From Acidobacteriaceae bacterium (GTDB lineage Bacteria; Acidobacteriota; Terriglobia; Terriglobales; Acidobacteriaceae): a DNA stretch of 34,075 bases. Made by a program: the position numbers and the translations under genes. The first letter of the stretch is position 1; each line of letters opens with the position of its first letter. Shown piece after piece: positions 15,300-23,753 of this stretch. The stretch is taken from NCBI GenBank assembly GCA_030039035.1, contig JASHQQ010000013.1:1-34075 (forward strand). The letters run 5' to 3'. The notes under the pieces are model-generated. The model saw only the letters and a program-made list of their open reading frames with translations, did not search any database and was not told where the DNA came from.

Positions 15300-15749
15300 A
15301 TGGGCATCTTCGACATGATGAGCATCAGCGCGTCGGCTTTGTCGGCAGAGCGGCAGCGCGCCGAGGTGATATCGACCAATCTTGCCAACGCGGAGACGAC
15401 GAATACCGATTCGGGCGGACCCTTCGTTCGCAAGGAGGTTGTATTCGGGGAAACCGGTGCTTCTCCGTTCCAGACGGTTTTCAATCGCGCCGGAGGGTTC
15501 GGCGCCGCGCCGGCAGGCGCCGTCGAAATCACCGGCGTGGTCGACGACAACACTCCGCCCGTGATGCGCTATGAGCCCGGAAATCCCGATGCCGACAAGA
15601 ACGGCTTTGTCGCCTATCCGGCCATCAACCCGATTTCGGAGATGGCGGACCTGATGAGCGCCACGCGCTCGTACCAGTTGAACGCTTCGGCGGTGAATGC
15701 GGCCAAGCAGATGATCGAGCAATCGATCGACATTCTCAAAAGCTCATAG
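15300..15749 (+). CDS. flgC: Flagellar basal-body rod protein FlgC
   Basis: A proximal rod subunit of 149 residues. The N-terminal MSISASALSAERQRAEVIS followed by NLANAETT matches the FlgC start with its conserved rod signature. The C-terminus ends in MSATRSYQLNASAVNAAKQM and IEQSIDILKSS, the standard FlgC C-terminal helix. The ATG at 15300 follows a GAAGGGGA ribosome site. fliE begins 14 bp downstream. Nothing unusual is seen except the gap that separates it from flgB. Confidence 0.95.
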   Translation: MGIFDMMSISASALSAERQRAEVISTNLANAETTNTDSGGPFVRKEVVFGETGASPFQTVFNRAGGFGAAPAGAVEITGVVDDNTPPVMRYEPGNPDADKNGFVAYPAINPISEMADLMSATRSYQLNASAVNAAKQMIEQSIDILKSS

Positions 15750-15763
15750 CAAGGAGACGGACG

Positions 15764-16063
15764 ATGAGCAGCGTAACCTTTGGCGCCATTCCGAATTACG
15801 TGCCCGGCACGCCCGCGCCGGATACAGGAGCCGACGCAGGCGGCGCGAGTTTCAGCGATGTGCTGAAGAATGCCGTGAACACGGTCGATTCGCTCAATGA
15901 CAACGCCGCCGCGCAGGTGAACAGCCTGCTGCAGGGCGGCGGCGCCGACATCAATTCGGTGATGATCGCCGTCGAGAAGGCCGACGTTTCCTTCCAGCTC
16001 ATGATGCAGGTTCGCAACAAGATCGTGAACGCGTACCAGGATATCGAAAAAATGCAGTTCTAG
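15764..16063 (+). CDS. fliE: Flagellar hook-basal body protein FliE
   Basis: A small rod adaptor of 99 residues joining the MS ring to the proximal rod. The sequence shows SFSDVLKNAVNTVDSLNDNA, then VMIAVEKADVSFQLMMQVRN and KIVNAYQDIEKMQF, the standard FliE C-terminus. The start at 15764 has AAGGAGA about eight bases upstream. It lies in the usual flgB-flgC-fliE-fliF order. The N-terminus is rich in Pro, Gly and Ala and probably flexible. Confidence 0.95.
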   Translation: MSSVTFGAIPNYVPGTPAPDTGADAGGASFSDVLKNAVNTVDSLNDNAAAQVNSLLQGGGADINSVMIAVEKADVSFQLMMQVRNKIVNAYQDIEKMQF

Positions 16064-16075
16064 GATTGAACCCGA

Positions 16076-17656
16076 ATGGCAGGCATTCAAGACGCATCCG
16101 ATCAGGCAAGACAATTCTGGTCCAGCCGCAATGGCCGACAGAGGGCGTTTCTTCTGGGCGGCGCCGTCGCAACGGCTGCGATCCTCATGCTTTTCGTGCG
16201 GCTCATCGGCGCGCCGGATTACAAGCCGCTGCTTACGGGCCTTGAGCCGGACGACGCGCAGGCGCTGGGCGCCAAACTCGACGCGCAGGGCATTTCCCAC
16301 AAGGTCAGCGCGGACGGCAAGACGCTCAGCGTTCCGGCCGACAAGCTTGCCGCGGCGAGGATGCAGACCGCGTCGCAGGGCGATCTGCACAGCGGGCGCA
16401 TGGGCTTCGAGCTCTTCGACAAGATGTCGTGGGGCCAGACCGAATTCGACGAGAAGGTCACCTATCAGCGCGCGCTCGAAGGTGAGCTGGCGCGGTCCAT
16501 CCAGACCCTTGCCGACGTCGAGAGCGCGCGCGTTCACCTGGTCATGCCCACCGAATCCGTCTTTGTCGACCGCGAGCGCGGCGCCAAGGCATCGGTCATC
16601 CTCAAGCTGCGCCACGGCACGCTTTCGAAAGATGCGGCCCTCGCCATATCGCGGCTCGTTGCCGGCGCGGTCGACGATCTCAGGCCCGAGGATGTCGCCA
16701 TCGTCGATGCCGACACCGACCGCTCGCTGGGAATCCGGGATTCCGCCGGCGAAGGTCAGGGGAGCACTGCCGATCTGACCGAGCGACTGGTCAGCACGCT
16801 CGAGCCCATCGTCGGCGCAGGCAAAATCCGCGCCAGCGTGAACGTCGATTACGATCAGGGATCGACCGATGAGAGCCAGGAAAAATACGATCCCGCCGTC
16901 AGCGCATTATTGAGCGATCAGAAATCCGAGGACCACGCCGGCGGAAGTCCGGTTCCGTCCGGCGTTCCCGGCGTCACCAGCAACGTGCCCACCGCGAATC
17001 AGCCCAAACCGGCGCCGCAGAATGCGACGCAAAGTTCCACATCGGAGTCCGCGCAGTACGGCGTGAACAGGACCGTCATTCACACCTTGACGCCGGCCGG
17101 CCGCATCCAGCGGATCACCGCCGCCATTCTCGTCGATGACGCCGTCGTCAGAAGCGAGCAAAAGGGCAAGACGACCTGGACGCGAAAGAAGAGATCGCCG
17201 CAGGAGATCGAGCAGATCAAGGAACTCGCCGAGGCCGCCATCGGCTTCGACGCCAGGCGCGGCGACACCATCAGCGTCGAGAATCTGCCCTTCGATGCGG
17301 ATGCCTCGGAGATGGACGTTCCCGCGCCCACGTGGACCACGCAGGTGCAAAAGACGGTGACGGATTACTCCGGGCTTTTGCGGCCCGTCTCGTTGCTGAT
17401 TCTCTTCATTCTGATCTACATGTTCGCGATCCGGCCCGTGCAGAAGCACGCGTTCAAGCCTTCGCCGGTTGCGGCCGGCAACGACCATCTGCTGCCGTCG
17501 CCGCAATCCGGCTCTCTTGCCGGCGCGCGCGCCGAGCTGAATGCCGGACCGGTCAGAGCGGCCCAGCTCAAGGAAGAAACCGCGGAAATGATCAGGCAAA
17601 AGCCCCTGCACACCACGCGAGCCGTGCAGACGTGGCTGCGGGAGGAGCCCTCATGA
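16076..17656 (+). CDS. fliF: Flagellar MS-ring protein FliF
   Basis: A 526-residue inner-membrane protein forming the MS ring, the base of the motor and housing of the export gate. Two membrane segments lie near residues 22-42 and 432-452, with a large periplasmic region between them. YscJ/FliF ring-building features are visible, such as YQRALEGELARSIQTLADVE and ARVHLVMP. A long Ser/Pro/Gln-rich linker lies near 285-330. The C-terminal cytoplasmic tail that binds FliG ends in TRAVQTWLREEPS. It is slightly short for the family (about 550). It overlaps fliG by 4 bp (ATGA), suggesting coupled synthesis of ring and switch. The ribosome site is weak. Confidence 0.96.
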   Translation: MAGIQDASDQARQFWSSRNGRQRAFLLGGAVATAAILMLFVRLIGAPDYKPLLTGLEPDDAQALGAKLDAQGISHKVSADGKTLSVPADKLAAARMQTASQGDLHSGRMGFELFDKMSWGQTEFDEKVTYQRALEGELARSIQTLADVESARVHLVMPTESVFVDRERGAKASVILKLRHGTLSKDAALAISRLVAGAVDDLRPEDVAIVDADTDRSLGIRDSAGEGQGSTADLTERLVSTLEPIVGAGKIRASVNVDYDQGSTDESQEKYDPAVSALLSDQKSEDHAGGSPVPSGVPGVTSNVPTANQPKPAPQNATQSSTSESAQYGVNRTVIHTLTPAGRIQRITAAILVDDAVVRSEQKGKTTWTRKKRSPQEIEQIKELAEAAIGFDARRGDTISVENLPFDADASEMDVPAPTWTTQVQKTVTDYSGLLRPVSLLILFILIYMFAIRPVQKHAFKPSPVAAGNDHLLPSPQSGSLAGARAELNAGPVRAAQLKEETAEMIRQKPLHTTRAVQTWLREEPS

Positions 17657-18675
17657 GCTCGGCCGAACGCATCGTGCTGGCGGGGCCGCGCAAGGCAGCC
17701 ATCCTTCTCTCCGTGCTGGGAGAAGACGCGGTCGCGCCCATTCTCCGCAACCTTTCCGACGAGGATCTGGAGCGGATCACCGAAGAGGTCGCGCATATGG
17801 GCCAGGTGCCCGTCGAGATCACCGTTCAGGTTCTCGAAGAGTACCAGGAGATGATGACGGCGCAGGAATATGTTGCGGTGGGCGGACAGGACGTGGCCGC
17901 GCGCATGCTCGTCAAGGCTTTTGGCGAAAACGGGGCCAAGAGCAGGGTGGAGCGGCTCACGCAGAGCGACGAGGCCAAATCGTTCAAGATCGAAACGCTG
18001 AAGAAAGCCGACCCGCAACAACTGGCGCGGTTCCTGGTCGGGGAGCATTCGCAAACCAAGGCCCTCATTCTCGGCCATCTCGACGCCAGGCAAGCTTCGG
18101 CCCTGTTGATGAAGCTCGAGCCCGAGGCGCGCGCCGACTGCGTCCGGCGCCTGGCCAATCTCGGCAACTTTTCGCCGGAGGTTGCCGCGAAGGTCTCCAA
18201 CGTGCTCAATCGGCGGCTGCGCTCCGTGGGCGACCAGACCCGCAAGACGGGCAACGGCTTCAGGAACATCGCCGAGCTGATGAACCGGCTCGACCCGGTC
18301 ACGGCGAAGGAGATACTGGAAACCATCGAGCGCGAAGAGCCCAAACTGGCCATCAGCATTCGCGACGTGATGTTCACCTTCGACAACTTCCTCGAGGTTC
18401 CCGAGCAGGAGATGCGCGAGCTGATGAACGTCATCGACAAGAAGACGCTCATGGTCGCGCTGAAAGGAACGAGCGAGGACGTGCGCAGCCACTTCTACCG
18501 CACCATGTCGTCGCGGGCCGTGGAAATGATGAAGGAGGACTCCGAAGTCATGGGTCCGGTGCGCAGCAAGGATGTCGCCAAGGCGCAGGCCGAGATTGTG
18601 GCCATCGCGCGCAAGCTCGAGGCCGAAGGCAAGATCGTGTTGAAGAGCGAGGGAGAAGACGAATATGTCCTCTAG
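17653..18675 (+). CDS. fliG: Flagellar motor switch protein FliG
   Basis: A 340-residue rotor protein that connects FliF to FliM/FliN and receives torque from the stators. The N-terminus RKAAILLSVLGEDAVAPIL and the C-terminal MSSRAVEMMKEDSEVMG followed by GPVRSKDV are typical. Two positions deviate. The middle-domain motif EHPQ reads EHSQ (131-134). The C-terminal torque helix, normally with an Asp-Asp-Arg group, reads EVPEQEM (248-254). The true start is the ATG at 17653, overlapping the fliF stop, within a longer open frame. It overlaps fliH by 11 bp. Confidence 0.96.
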   Translation: MSSAERIVLAGPRKAAILLSVLGEDAVAPILRNLSDEDLERITEEVAHMGQVPVEITVQVLEEYQEMMTAQEYVAVGGQDVAARMLVKAFGENGAKSRVERLTQSDEAKSFKIETLKKADPQQLARFLVGEHSQTKALILGHLDARQASALLMKLEPEARADCVRRLANLGNFSPEVAAKVSNVLNRRLRSVGDQTRKTGNGFRNIAELMNRLDPVTAKEILETIEREEPKLAISIRDVMFTFDNFLEVPEQEMRELMNVIDKKTLMVALKGTSEDVRSHFYRTMSSRAVEMMKEDSEVMGPVRSKDVAKAQAEIVAIARKLEAEGKIVLKSEGEDEYVL

Positions 18676-19339
18676 TGCGGCTGTATTTTCCATGCCGTTC
18701 GCGGCGCTGCAATATCCCGATATAGGCAACGGTTCGGGCAACCGCGATCCGCAGGCAAACGGGATGGATCCGTTTTCTCCGCCTCCCGGCAAGCGGCGCG
18801 CCGAAGTGGAATTGACCGAAGCCGAATTCGCGGCGAGGATTCGCCAGGAACGCGCCGATGCCGCGGCCCAGGCCGAACAGAAACTTCGCCACGATTACGA
18901 GCAGAAGCTGAATGCCGCGCGGGCTCCGCTGGCCGCGGCTCTCAGGGAATTCGCCGCGCAGCGCGATGACTATTTCGCGCGGGCCGAAGCCGAGGTCGTG
19001 CAGCTATCGCTTTCCATCGCCGGAAAGATCCTTCATCGCGAGGCGCAGGTCGATCCCATGCTGGTGGCCACGCTGGTCAGGATCGCCATCGAGAAGATGC
19101 GCGAGGAGTCGGGCGTAACCATTCGCGTCGGCTCCGGCCGCGGTGATGCCTGGAAGCAGTTTTTCGCCGGCTCCGCGAGTGCCGCGCGCATCGAAATCGT
19201 GGAAGACCCGCAGCTCACCGATCAGGATTGCCTGCTCGAGACCGAACTCGGAACCGCGAACTTCGGCCTTGATTCCCAATTGAAGGAAGTCGAGCGGGGA
19301 TTCTTCGATCTGCTTGCCCTGAGGCCTGCCTCGCGATGA
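18665..19339 (+). CDS. fliH: Flagellar assembly protein FliH
   Basis: A 224-residue cytoplasmic stator-like subunit of the export ATPase that regulates FliI. The middle is a long charged helix region (about 48-105, with EFAARIRQERADAAAQAEQK). The C-terminal half fits the FliH/V-ATPase E-subunit domain, with SLSIAGKILHREAQVDPML, VTIRVGSG and the ending DSQLKEVERGFFDLL. It overlaps fliG by 11 bp and fliI by 4 bp, so the three are tightly coupled. The length is normal. Confidence 0.93.
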   Translation: MSSSAAVFSMPFAALQYPDIGNGSGNRDPQANGMDPFSPPPGKRRAEVELTEAEFAARIRQERADAAAQAEQKLRHDYEQKLNAARAPLAAALREFAAQRDDYFARAEAEVVQLSLSIAGKILHREAQVDPMLVATLVRIAIEKMREESGVTIRVGSGRGDAWKQFFAGSASAARIEIVEDPQLTDQDCLLETELGTANFGLDSQLKEVERGFFDLLALRPASR

Positions 19340-20643
19340 AACGCGCGCTGCTCGCGCCGTACACCCATCACCTCGAGGTGGGTTCCACGCTGCGCTGGAA
19401 GGGCCGCATCAACCAGGTGGTGGGCAACCTGGTGGAGTCGGACGGCCCCTTCTGCTTTGTCGGCGAATCGTGCGAGATCCGGGACGCGGCCGGCCGCGCC
19501 TATTCCGGGGAGATCATCGGTTTTCGCGGATCGACGATGTTGTCGATGACCGCCGATCCGCTGCGCGGCGTCCGCTTCGGCGACCAGATCGTGACATGGG
19601 GCGCGCGGCCCTCGGTGCGCGTTGGTCCTGATTTGCTCGGGCGCGTCGTCGACACCGCGGGCAATCCCCTCGACGGCAAGGGCGATTATCGCGCTGCGCA
19701 CTCCATGCTGATCGACGGCTCCGCACCGCTCCCGCTGGACCGCGTGCCCATCCGCGAGCCGTTGAGCTGCGGTATTCGCGCCATCGACGGCTTTCTCACC
19801 TGCGGCCGGGGCCAGCGCATCGGCATCTTCGGCGGCAGCGGCGTGGGCAAGAGCACGCTGATCGGAATGATGGCGCGCGGCACCGCCGCGGATATGACCG
19901 TGCTCGCGCTGGTCGGCGAGCGCGGCCGCGAGGTCGGCGAGTTTCTCGAGGTGCTCGGCGAAGAAGGCCTGCGCCGCGCGGTTGTCGTGGCCTCCACTTC
20001 CGATCAGTCGCCGCTGCTGCGCCTGCGCGCGCCGCTCGCAGCCACGGCCATCGCCGAATACTTCGCGAGCCTCGGCCGGAATGTACTGCTCATCGTCGAT
20101 TCGCTCACCCGCTTCGCCATGGCGCAGCGCGAGATCGGACTCGCCGCCGGCGAGCCGCCCACGGCGAAGGGCTACACGCCTTCGGTCATCAACACGCTGG
20201 CGCGGCTGGCCGAGCGCGCCGGAAACTTTTCCGAAGGAAGCATCACCGCGTTCTACACCGTGCTCATGGAGGGCGACGATCAGCAGGATCCGGTCGTCGA
20301 TACGGTCCGGTCGCTGCTCGATGGGCACGTCATCCTCGACCGCAATCTCGCCATGCGCAGCCACTACCCGCCGATCTCGATTCTGGAAAGCCTCAGCCGC
20401 CTGATGCCGAGCGTGGTGGAGAAGCCGCACCTCGCCAAGGCTCGCGCGCTGCGTTTGCTGCTGGCGGCCTACGTCCGCTCGGAAGATCTGATTCGCATCG
20501 GCGCATACCAGAAAGGCACGGACGCTGTGCTCGACAGCGCCCTCGGGATTCTGCCCGCGCTCAACTCCTTTCTGCAGCAAACGCCGAGCGAGCTCAGTGG
20601 CCTGCAGGAAGCGCTCGATCGACTGATGGCGATCCCCACGTAG
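19336..20643 (+). CDS. fliI: Flagellum-specific ATP synthase FliI
   Basis: A 435-residue hexameric ATPase that helps unload export substrates from chaperones at the base of the flagellar export gate. Walker A GGSGVGKS lies at 166-173, after the conserved GQRIGIFG. Other landmarks are LVGERGREVGEFLE, LLIVDSLTRFAMAQREI and the ATP synthase alpha/beta signature region ILESLSRLMPSV. The length is typical. The ATG overlaps the fliH stop codon and fliJ starts 3 bp after its stop codon, the usual fliH-fliI-fliJ arrangement. Confidence 0.97.
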   Translation: MKRALLAPYTHHLEVGSTLRWKGRINQVVGNLVESDGPFCFVGESCEIRDAAGRAYSGEIIGFRGSTMLSMTADPLRGVRFGDQIVTWGARPSVRVGPDLLGRVVDTAGNPLDGKGDYRAAHSMLIDGSAPLPLDRVPIREPLSCGIRAIDGFLTCGRGQRIGIFGGSGVGKSTLIGMMARGTAADMTVLALVGERGREVGEFLEVLGEEGLRRAVVVASTSDQSPLLRLRAPLAATAIAEYFASLGRNVLLIVDSLTRFAMAQREIGLAAGEPPTAKGYTPSVINTLARLAERAGNFSEGSITAFYTVLMEGDDQQDPVVDTVRSLLDGHVILDRNLAMRSHYPPISILESLSRLMPSVVEKPHLAKARALRLLLAAYVRSEDLIRIGAYQKGTDAVLDSALGILPALNSFLQQTPSELSGLQEALDRLMAIPT

Positions 20644-20646
20644 CCT

Positions 20647-21096
20647 ATGGCGTTTCGATTCCCGCTTGCGACGGTCTTGCGCTTCCGCGACAGCATGGAA
20701 AAGCGCGAAGAGCTTGCGCTCAAGCAAATCCTCATGGAGATCGCGCGCACGCGGCTCCAGATCGAACAACTCACGCGGCAGATTGCCCAGGCCCAGCGGG
20801 CAGTGGAAAAAACTCTCGAGAAGCCGGTTTCGGCAGCCCATCTGCAGAGCATGGTCAACGAGATCGATGTCCTCGCCGATCGGAAAAAAGCTCTCATCGA
20901 GTCCCTCGCGTCGTTTGAACGTCAACGCCAGATCCGGATGCAGGCCTATCAGGCAGCGCATCGCGATCGCAGGATGCTGAGCGAAATGGCCGATCGCCAG
21001 CGCGATGCCTATGAGCAGGAACGCGCGCGGCGAGAGCAGAAGTTTGTCGACGACGTTTTTGCCGCGCGCGCCCAGCGCGGCTGGCGTTCCGGGTAG
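20647..21096 (+). CDS. fliJ: Flagellar export protein FliJ
   Basis: A 149-residue cytoplasmic coiled-coil protein. It begins FRFPLATVLRFRDSMEKREE, the usual FliJ opening, and is almost wholly helical and charged. FliJ is the stalk-like element that links the FliI ring to FlhA and cycles chaperones. It is placed directly after fliI with 3 bp between. It is the last gene before a 411-bp non-coding gap, so the flgB-fliJ operon probably ends here. Confidence 0.92.
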   Translation: MAFRFPLATVLRFRDSMEKREELALKQILMEIARTRLQIEQLTRQIAQAQRAVEKTLEKPVSAAHLQSMVNEIDVLADRKKALIESLASFERQRQIRMQAYQAAHRDRRMLSEMADRQRDAYEQERARREQKFVDDVFAARAQRGWRSG

Positions 21097-21120
21097 AAAC
21101 CCCGCTACCCCAAAAACGCC

Positions 21121-21240
21121 GTTGTCCCGAGCGGCGTTGGCCCGATTGCGGGCCAAACGGAGGCGAAGGATCTGCCCTGAAAACAGCCTTCGCCACTCCT
21201 CAGCTTGTCATCCCGAGCCGAAGGCGAGGGATCCGCGGTT
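21121..21240. repeat. Two diverged copies of a dispersed palindromic repeat
   Basis: The copy at 21207-21233 reads GTCATCCCGAGCCGAAGG and then CGAGGGATC. The copy at 21121-21174 shares CCGAGCGG...GGCGAAGGATCTG, but an internal perfect 8-bp stem (TTGGCCCG / CGGGCCAA, 21137-21156) is inserted. Sequences of the form GTCATCCCGAGCGAAGCGAGGGATCTG are, from memory, highly repeated in Acidobacteria and some other phyla. The family assignment is therefore from memory, while the similarity of the two copies is seen directly. Confidence 0.5.
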
Positions 21241-21386
21241 GCATTTTCACGCTCTCGGGTGGAACCCCGTTCCATCATCCACTGCGGTTGTCTTTCTTTC
21301 TGGAACAAGGCCTGGGCAGCGCACGCGTCAGGAAGGTGACCCCATGCGCGCCATCCGCCGCAAGTACTGGCTCCGCTCTCGATCCA

Positions 21387-21428
21387 ACCCGGCAAACCTT
21401 GCCGGGTCGAACGCGGCAAAGGTTGCCG
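21387..21428. repeat. Tandem hairpins with mutually similar arms
   Basis: A perfect 9-bp stem (ACCCGGCAA / TTGCCGGGT, loop ACC, 21387-21407) is followed by a 6-bp stem (CGGCAA / TTGCCG, loop AGG, 21414-21428). The second hairpin is nearly the reverse complement of the first (13 of 15 bases), so the pair could also fold as one long cruciform. Confidence 0.5.
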
Positions 21429-21507
21429 GCTGCGTTGTCTGATTCTGGGGCTGGGGCTCGCACGTCTGCACAACCTGTTTGCTTTCAGTCCGCGTTGGGC
21501 GGCCGGC

Positions 21508-23148
21508 TTGCCCGATTCCGCGCCATTTCCTGGCGCATTACGTGCAAAAACAACGGACGTGCGAATTGCAGCCCAACGATCGGCGAATGCGGGAACAGCG
21601 GCAGCGGCGCCCACGAAATCCGCTCAGAGCGCGGCAGGCAGCTTCTTTGAAGCGCTTGCGAACGCTTCGGCCCCATCGGCTGCTCCGTCGAAGACAACCC
21701 TCGCGAACTCGAACATTGCCCAACAGCTCGATTCCGATGCGGCGCAAAGCGCGATGCTGAAGACCGGCCCGACAGTCGCCGGACAGATTCCCGTTCAGGA
21801 ATTTGCCGCGCAAGCCGTCGTTACGTCAATTGATCCGAAGAGCAGCGCAAGGCAGACGCCCTCGCAATCAACGACATCGAATTCAACGACGGGTGCGGCG
21901 CGCTGCACAACGACCAGCGACGATCGCCCGCATTTGTCCTCAACCGCACTTGCCGCAAAAATCGCCGCAGCGGTGGTCCTGCCATCGTCGCCAGACGTCG
22001 TCTCTGTCCCCGTCGCAATCAACGCTTCTCTTCCCCAACCGGCTGACGCGCACCTCGCCGGAACAAATCGCGAATCCAGCATCGATTCCCCGGCGATCGC
22101 GCCGGCGCCAGGTGAAGATCGAAACCCGCTCCCGGCCCACAGCGAAGCGAAGAACGACGAGCAACCTCAGGCAACCATGACAAAACGCCCGGATGCGGGA
22201 ATTGGAAATGATCCGGAGCCGGCCGCGGCATCCCGGAATGCGCCGGATTCCGTACCGGCTGACTCATCTTCGGGAATTGCGAAGCTGCAAAGCCCGAGCC
22301 TTCCGGCCTTCTCGTTCGTCAACCTGGTTCTGCCGCAGATCGACATTCTTTCCCGCCCCCAGGGCAACACCGGGATAGCCAACAACGACACGCAGACGAT
22401 CAAGGCTCCCGACCCGAACGGCGCGAAATCCTCCGATTCGGCAGACGCCGATGGCGCAGCGAGGACCTCCGCATCCCGGTCCGCATCGGCCGATTCAACC
22501 AACGCCGGCGCGGCGGGCGCGGATCAGGCCAACCAGCATGCGCCGGCCGGCGCATCGCAGCCGGCAATCGCGCCGTCACGGTCCGCGGACTCCGGCGCAG
22601 CGCCGATTCAGACCATCGCCGCTCCGATCGCGCCGCGTGAATCCGCCGCCCATGTGCAAACGGATGCGCCTGCGGACGCGGCCCGTTCCGCGAGCCAATC
22701 GCTTCCGCCGCAATCGGGCGACGCAGCCGCGACGGCCATCAACACCGCGAGGCTGATCCAGAGCATGAGCCAGACGGAGATGCGCGTGGGAATGCACTCG
22801 CCCGAATTCGGCGAGATCTCCATCCGTACGGCAGTTTCGCAACAGCAAATGACCGCGCAGATCTCCGTCGACCACAGCGATCTGGGCAATGCCATCTCGG
22901 CGCATATTCCCGCGATGCAGGAGAAGCTCGGCGGCGAAACCGGGCTGAAGGCGCTGGTCGAAGTCAGCCAGGGCAGCATGACGTTCACCGGCGACCGGGG
23001 CAGCTCGTCGCCCCGGCAGCAGCAACCGGGCAACGCCGCGCCCGCCCCCAATGCGGGCACAGACACATCCATCGAAGCCGGTCATCCGGCTCCGCAGGTA
23101 ACAACATGGGCCGTCGGCAACGGCTATCGGCTCGATATCAGGGCCTAG
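21508..23148 (+). CDS. fliK: Flagellar hook-length control protein FliK
   Basis: A long, low-complexity protein (546 residues from the first possible start) rich in Ala, Ser, Pro, Gln and Asp, as expected for the molecular ruler that measures hook length and triggers the switch of export specificity at FlhB. The C-terminal region (about 415-505) fits the hook-length control domain, with MRVGMHSPEFGEISIRTAVS and LGNAISAHIPAMQEKLGG. The first start is a TTG at 21508 without a ribosome-binding site; a GTG at 21559 or an ATG at 21754 are alternatives, so the N-terminus is uncertain. Its place just before flgD and flgE supports the call. Confidence 0.8.
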   Translation: MPDSAPFPGALRAKTTDVRIAAQRSANAGTAAAAPTKSAQSAAGSFFEALANASAPSAAPSKTTLANSNIAQQLDSDAAQSAMLKTGPTVAGQIPVQEFAAQAVVTSIDPKSSARQTPSQSTTSNSTTGAARCTTTSDDRPHLSSTALAAKIAAAVVLPSSPDVVSVPVAINASLPQPADAHLAGTNRESSIDSPAIAPAPGEDRNPLPAHSEAKNDEQPQATMTKRPDAGIGNDPEPAAASRNAPDSVPADSSSGIAKLQSPSLPAFSFVNLVLPQIDILSRPQGNTGIANNDTQTIKAPDPNGAKSSDSADADGAARTSASRSASADSTNAGAAGADQANQHAPAGASQPAIAPSRSADSGAAPIQTIAAPIAPRESAAHVQTDAPADAARSASQSLPPQSGDAAATAINTARLIQSMSQTEMRVGMHSPEFGEISIRTAVSQQQMTAQISVDHSDLGNAISAHIPAMQEKLGGETGLKALVEVSQGSMTFTGDRGSSSPRQQQPGNAAPAPNAGTDTSIEAGHPAPQVTTWAVGNGYRLDIRA

Positions 23149-23179
23149 AAGGACTTTTTCTTCACGAGAGGAAAGGAAG

Positions 23180-23752
23180 ATGAACATTCAAGGTTTCCAA
23201 CCGCTGATCAGCGCGCCGACGCTGGGGCAATCCGCCAACGCAAGCGCCGCCGCCGCCACGGGCACAACCACGAGCACGAGTTCCACGTCCAGCAGCTCCA
23301 GCAGTTCCTCGAGCTCCAACGGTCTCTCGGCCAACGATCTCGAGAGCACGTTTCTCAATCTTCTGGTGACGGAGCTGCAGAACCAGGACCCGACCCAGCC
23401 CGTCGACCCCACCGAAATGGTCAGCCAGATGGTCTCGTTGAACCAGCTCGATCAGCTCATCTCCATCAACCAGACGCTGACGGCGCTGACTACACCGATT
23501 TCGTCGTCGCCGACGAGCCCCACAAGCTCGCAGCCGCCGGCGAACGACAATCCCGGCTACGGCACTTCGAGCACCGGAAGCGGCTCGCCCGCGGCGTCGG
23601 CAAACACCGCGGCGGCGCCGGTTTCCGCGGCCTCGCAAACGAGACTCCCGATTCCCGGCGCGCTCACATCGGCCGCGTGGTCGAACCTTTACGGCAACGT
23701 AGGTATGCCGGCCAACTATACCAATCACTTCACCGCCGCAGGAGGCAGATAA
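23180..23752 (+). CDS. flgD: Flagellar hook assembly scaffold FlgD, short form
   Basis: A 190-residue hook cap needed for FlgE polymerisation. The conserved FlgD core is present: NDLESTFLNLLVTELQNQDP, then PVDPTEMVSQMVSLNQLDQL. Before it lies a Ser/Thr tract with ten consecutive Ser (37-46). After it come about 85 residues rich in Ser, Pro, Gly and Ala. The usual C-terminal Ig-like/tudor domains are missing, making it about 40 residues shorter than the E. coli protein. The start has a strong AGGAAAGGAAG upstream. It is followed by flgE after one base. Confidence 0.92.
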   Translation: MNIQGFQPLISAPTLGQSANASAAAATGTTTSTSSTSSSSSSSSSSNGLSANDLESTFLNLLVTELQNQDPTQPVDPTEMVSQMVSLNQLDQLISINQTLTALTTPISSSPTSPTSSQPPANDNPGYGTSSTGSGSPAASANTAAAPVSAASQTRLPIPGALTSAAWSNLYGNVGMPANYTNHFTAAGGR

Positions 23753-23753
23753 A

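Larger units (their letters stand above)
21097..21507. other. Repeat-bearing intergenic region between fliJ and fliK
   Basis: This 411-bp gap holds two copies of a dispersed-type repeat (21121-21240) and a tandem pair of hairpins (21387-21428). One small open frame (21344-21442, 32 codons, ribosome site AGGAAGG at 21330-21336) contains the hairpins and is probably not a real gene. No RNA gene was recognised. The gap suggests that fliK-flgD-flgE form a separate transcription unit. Confidence 0.5.
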
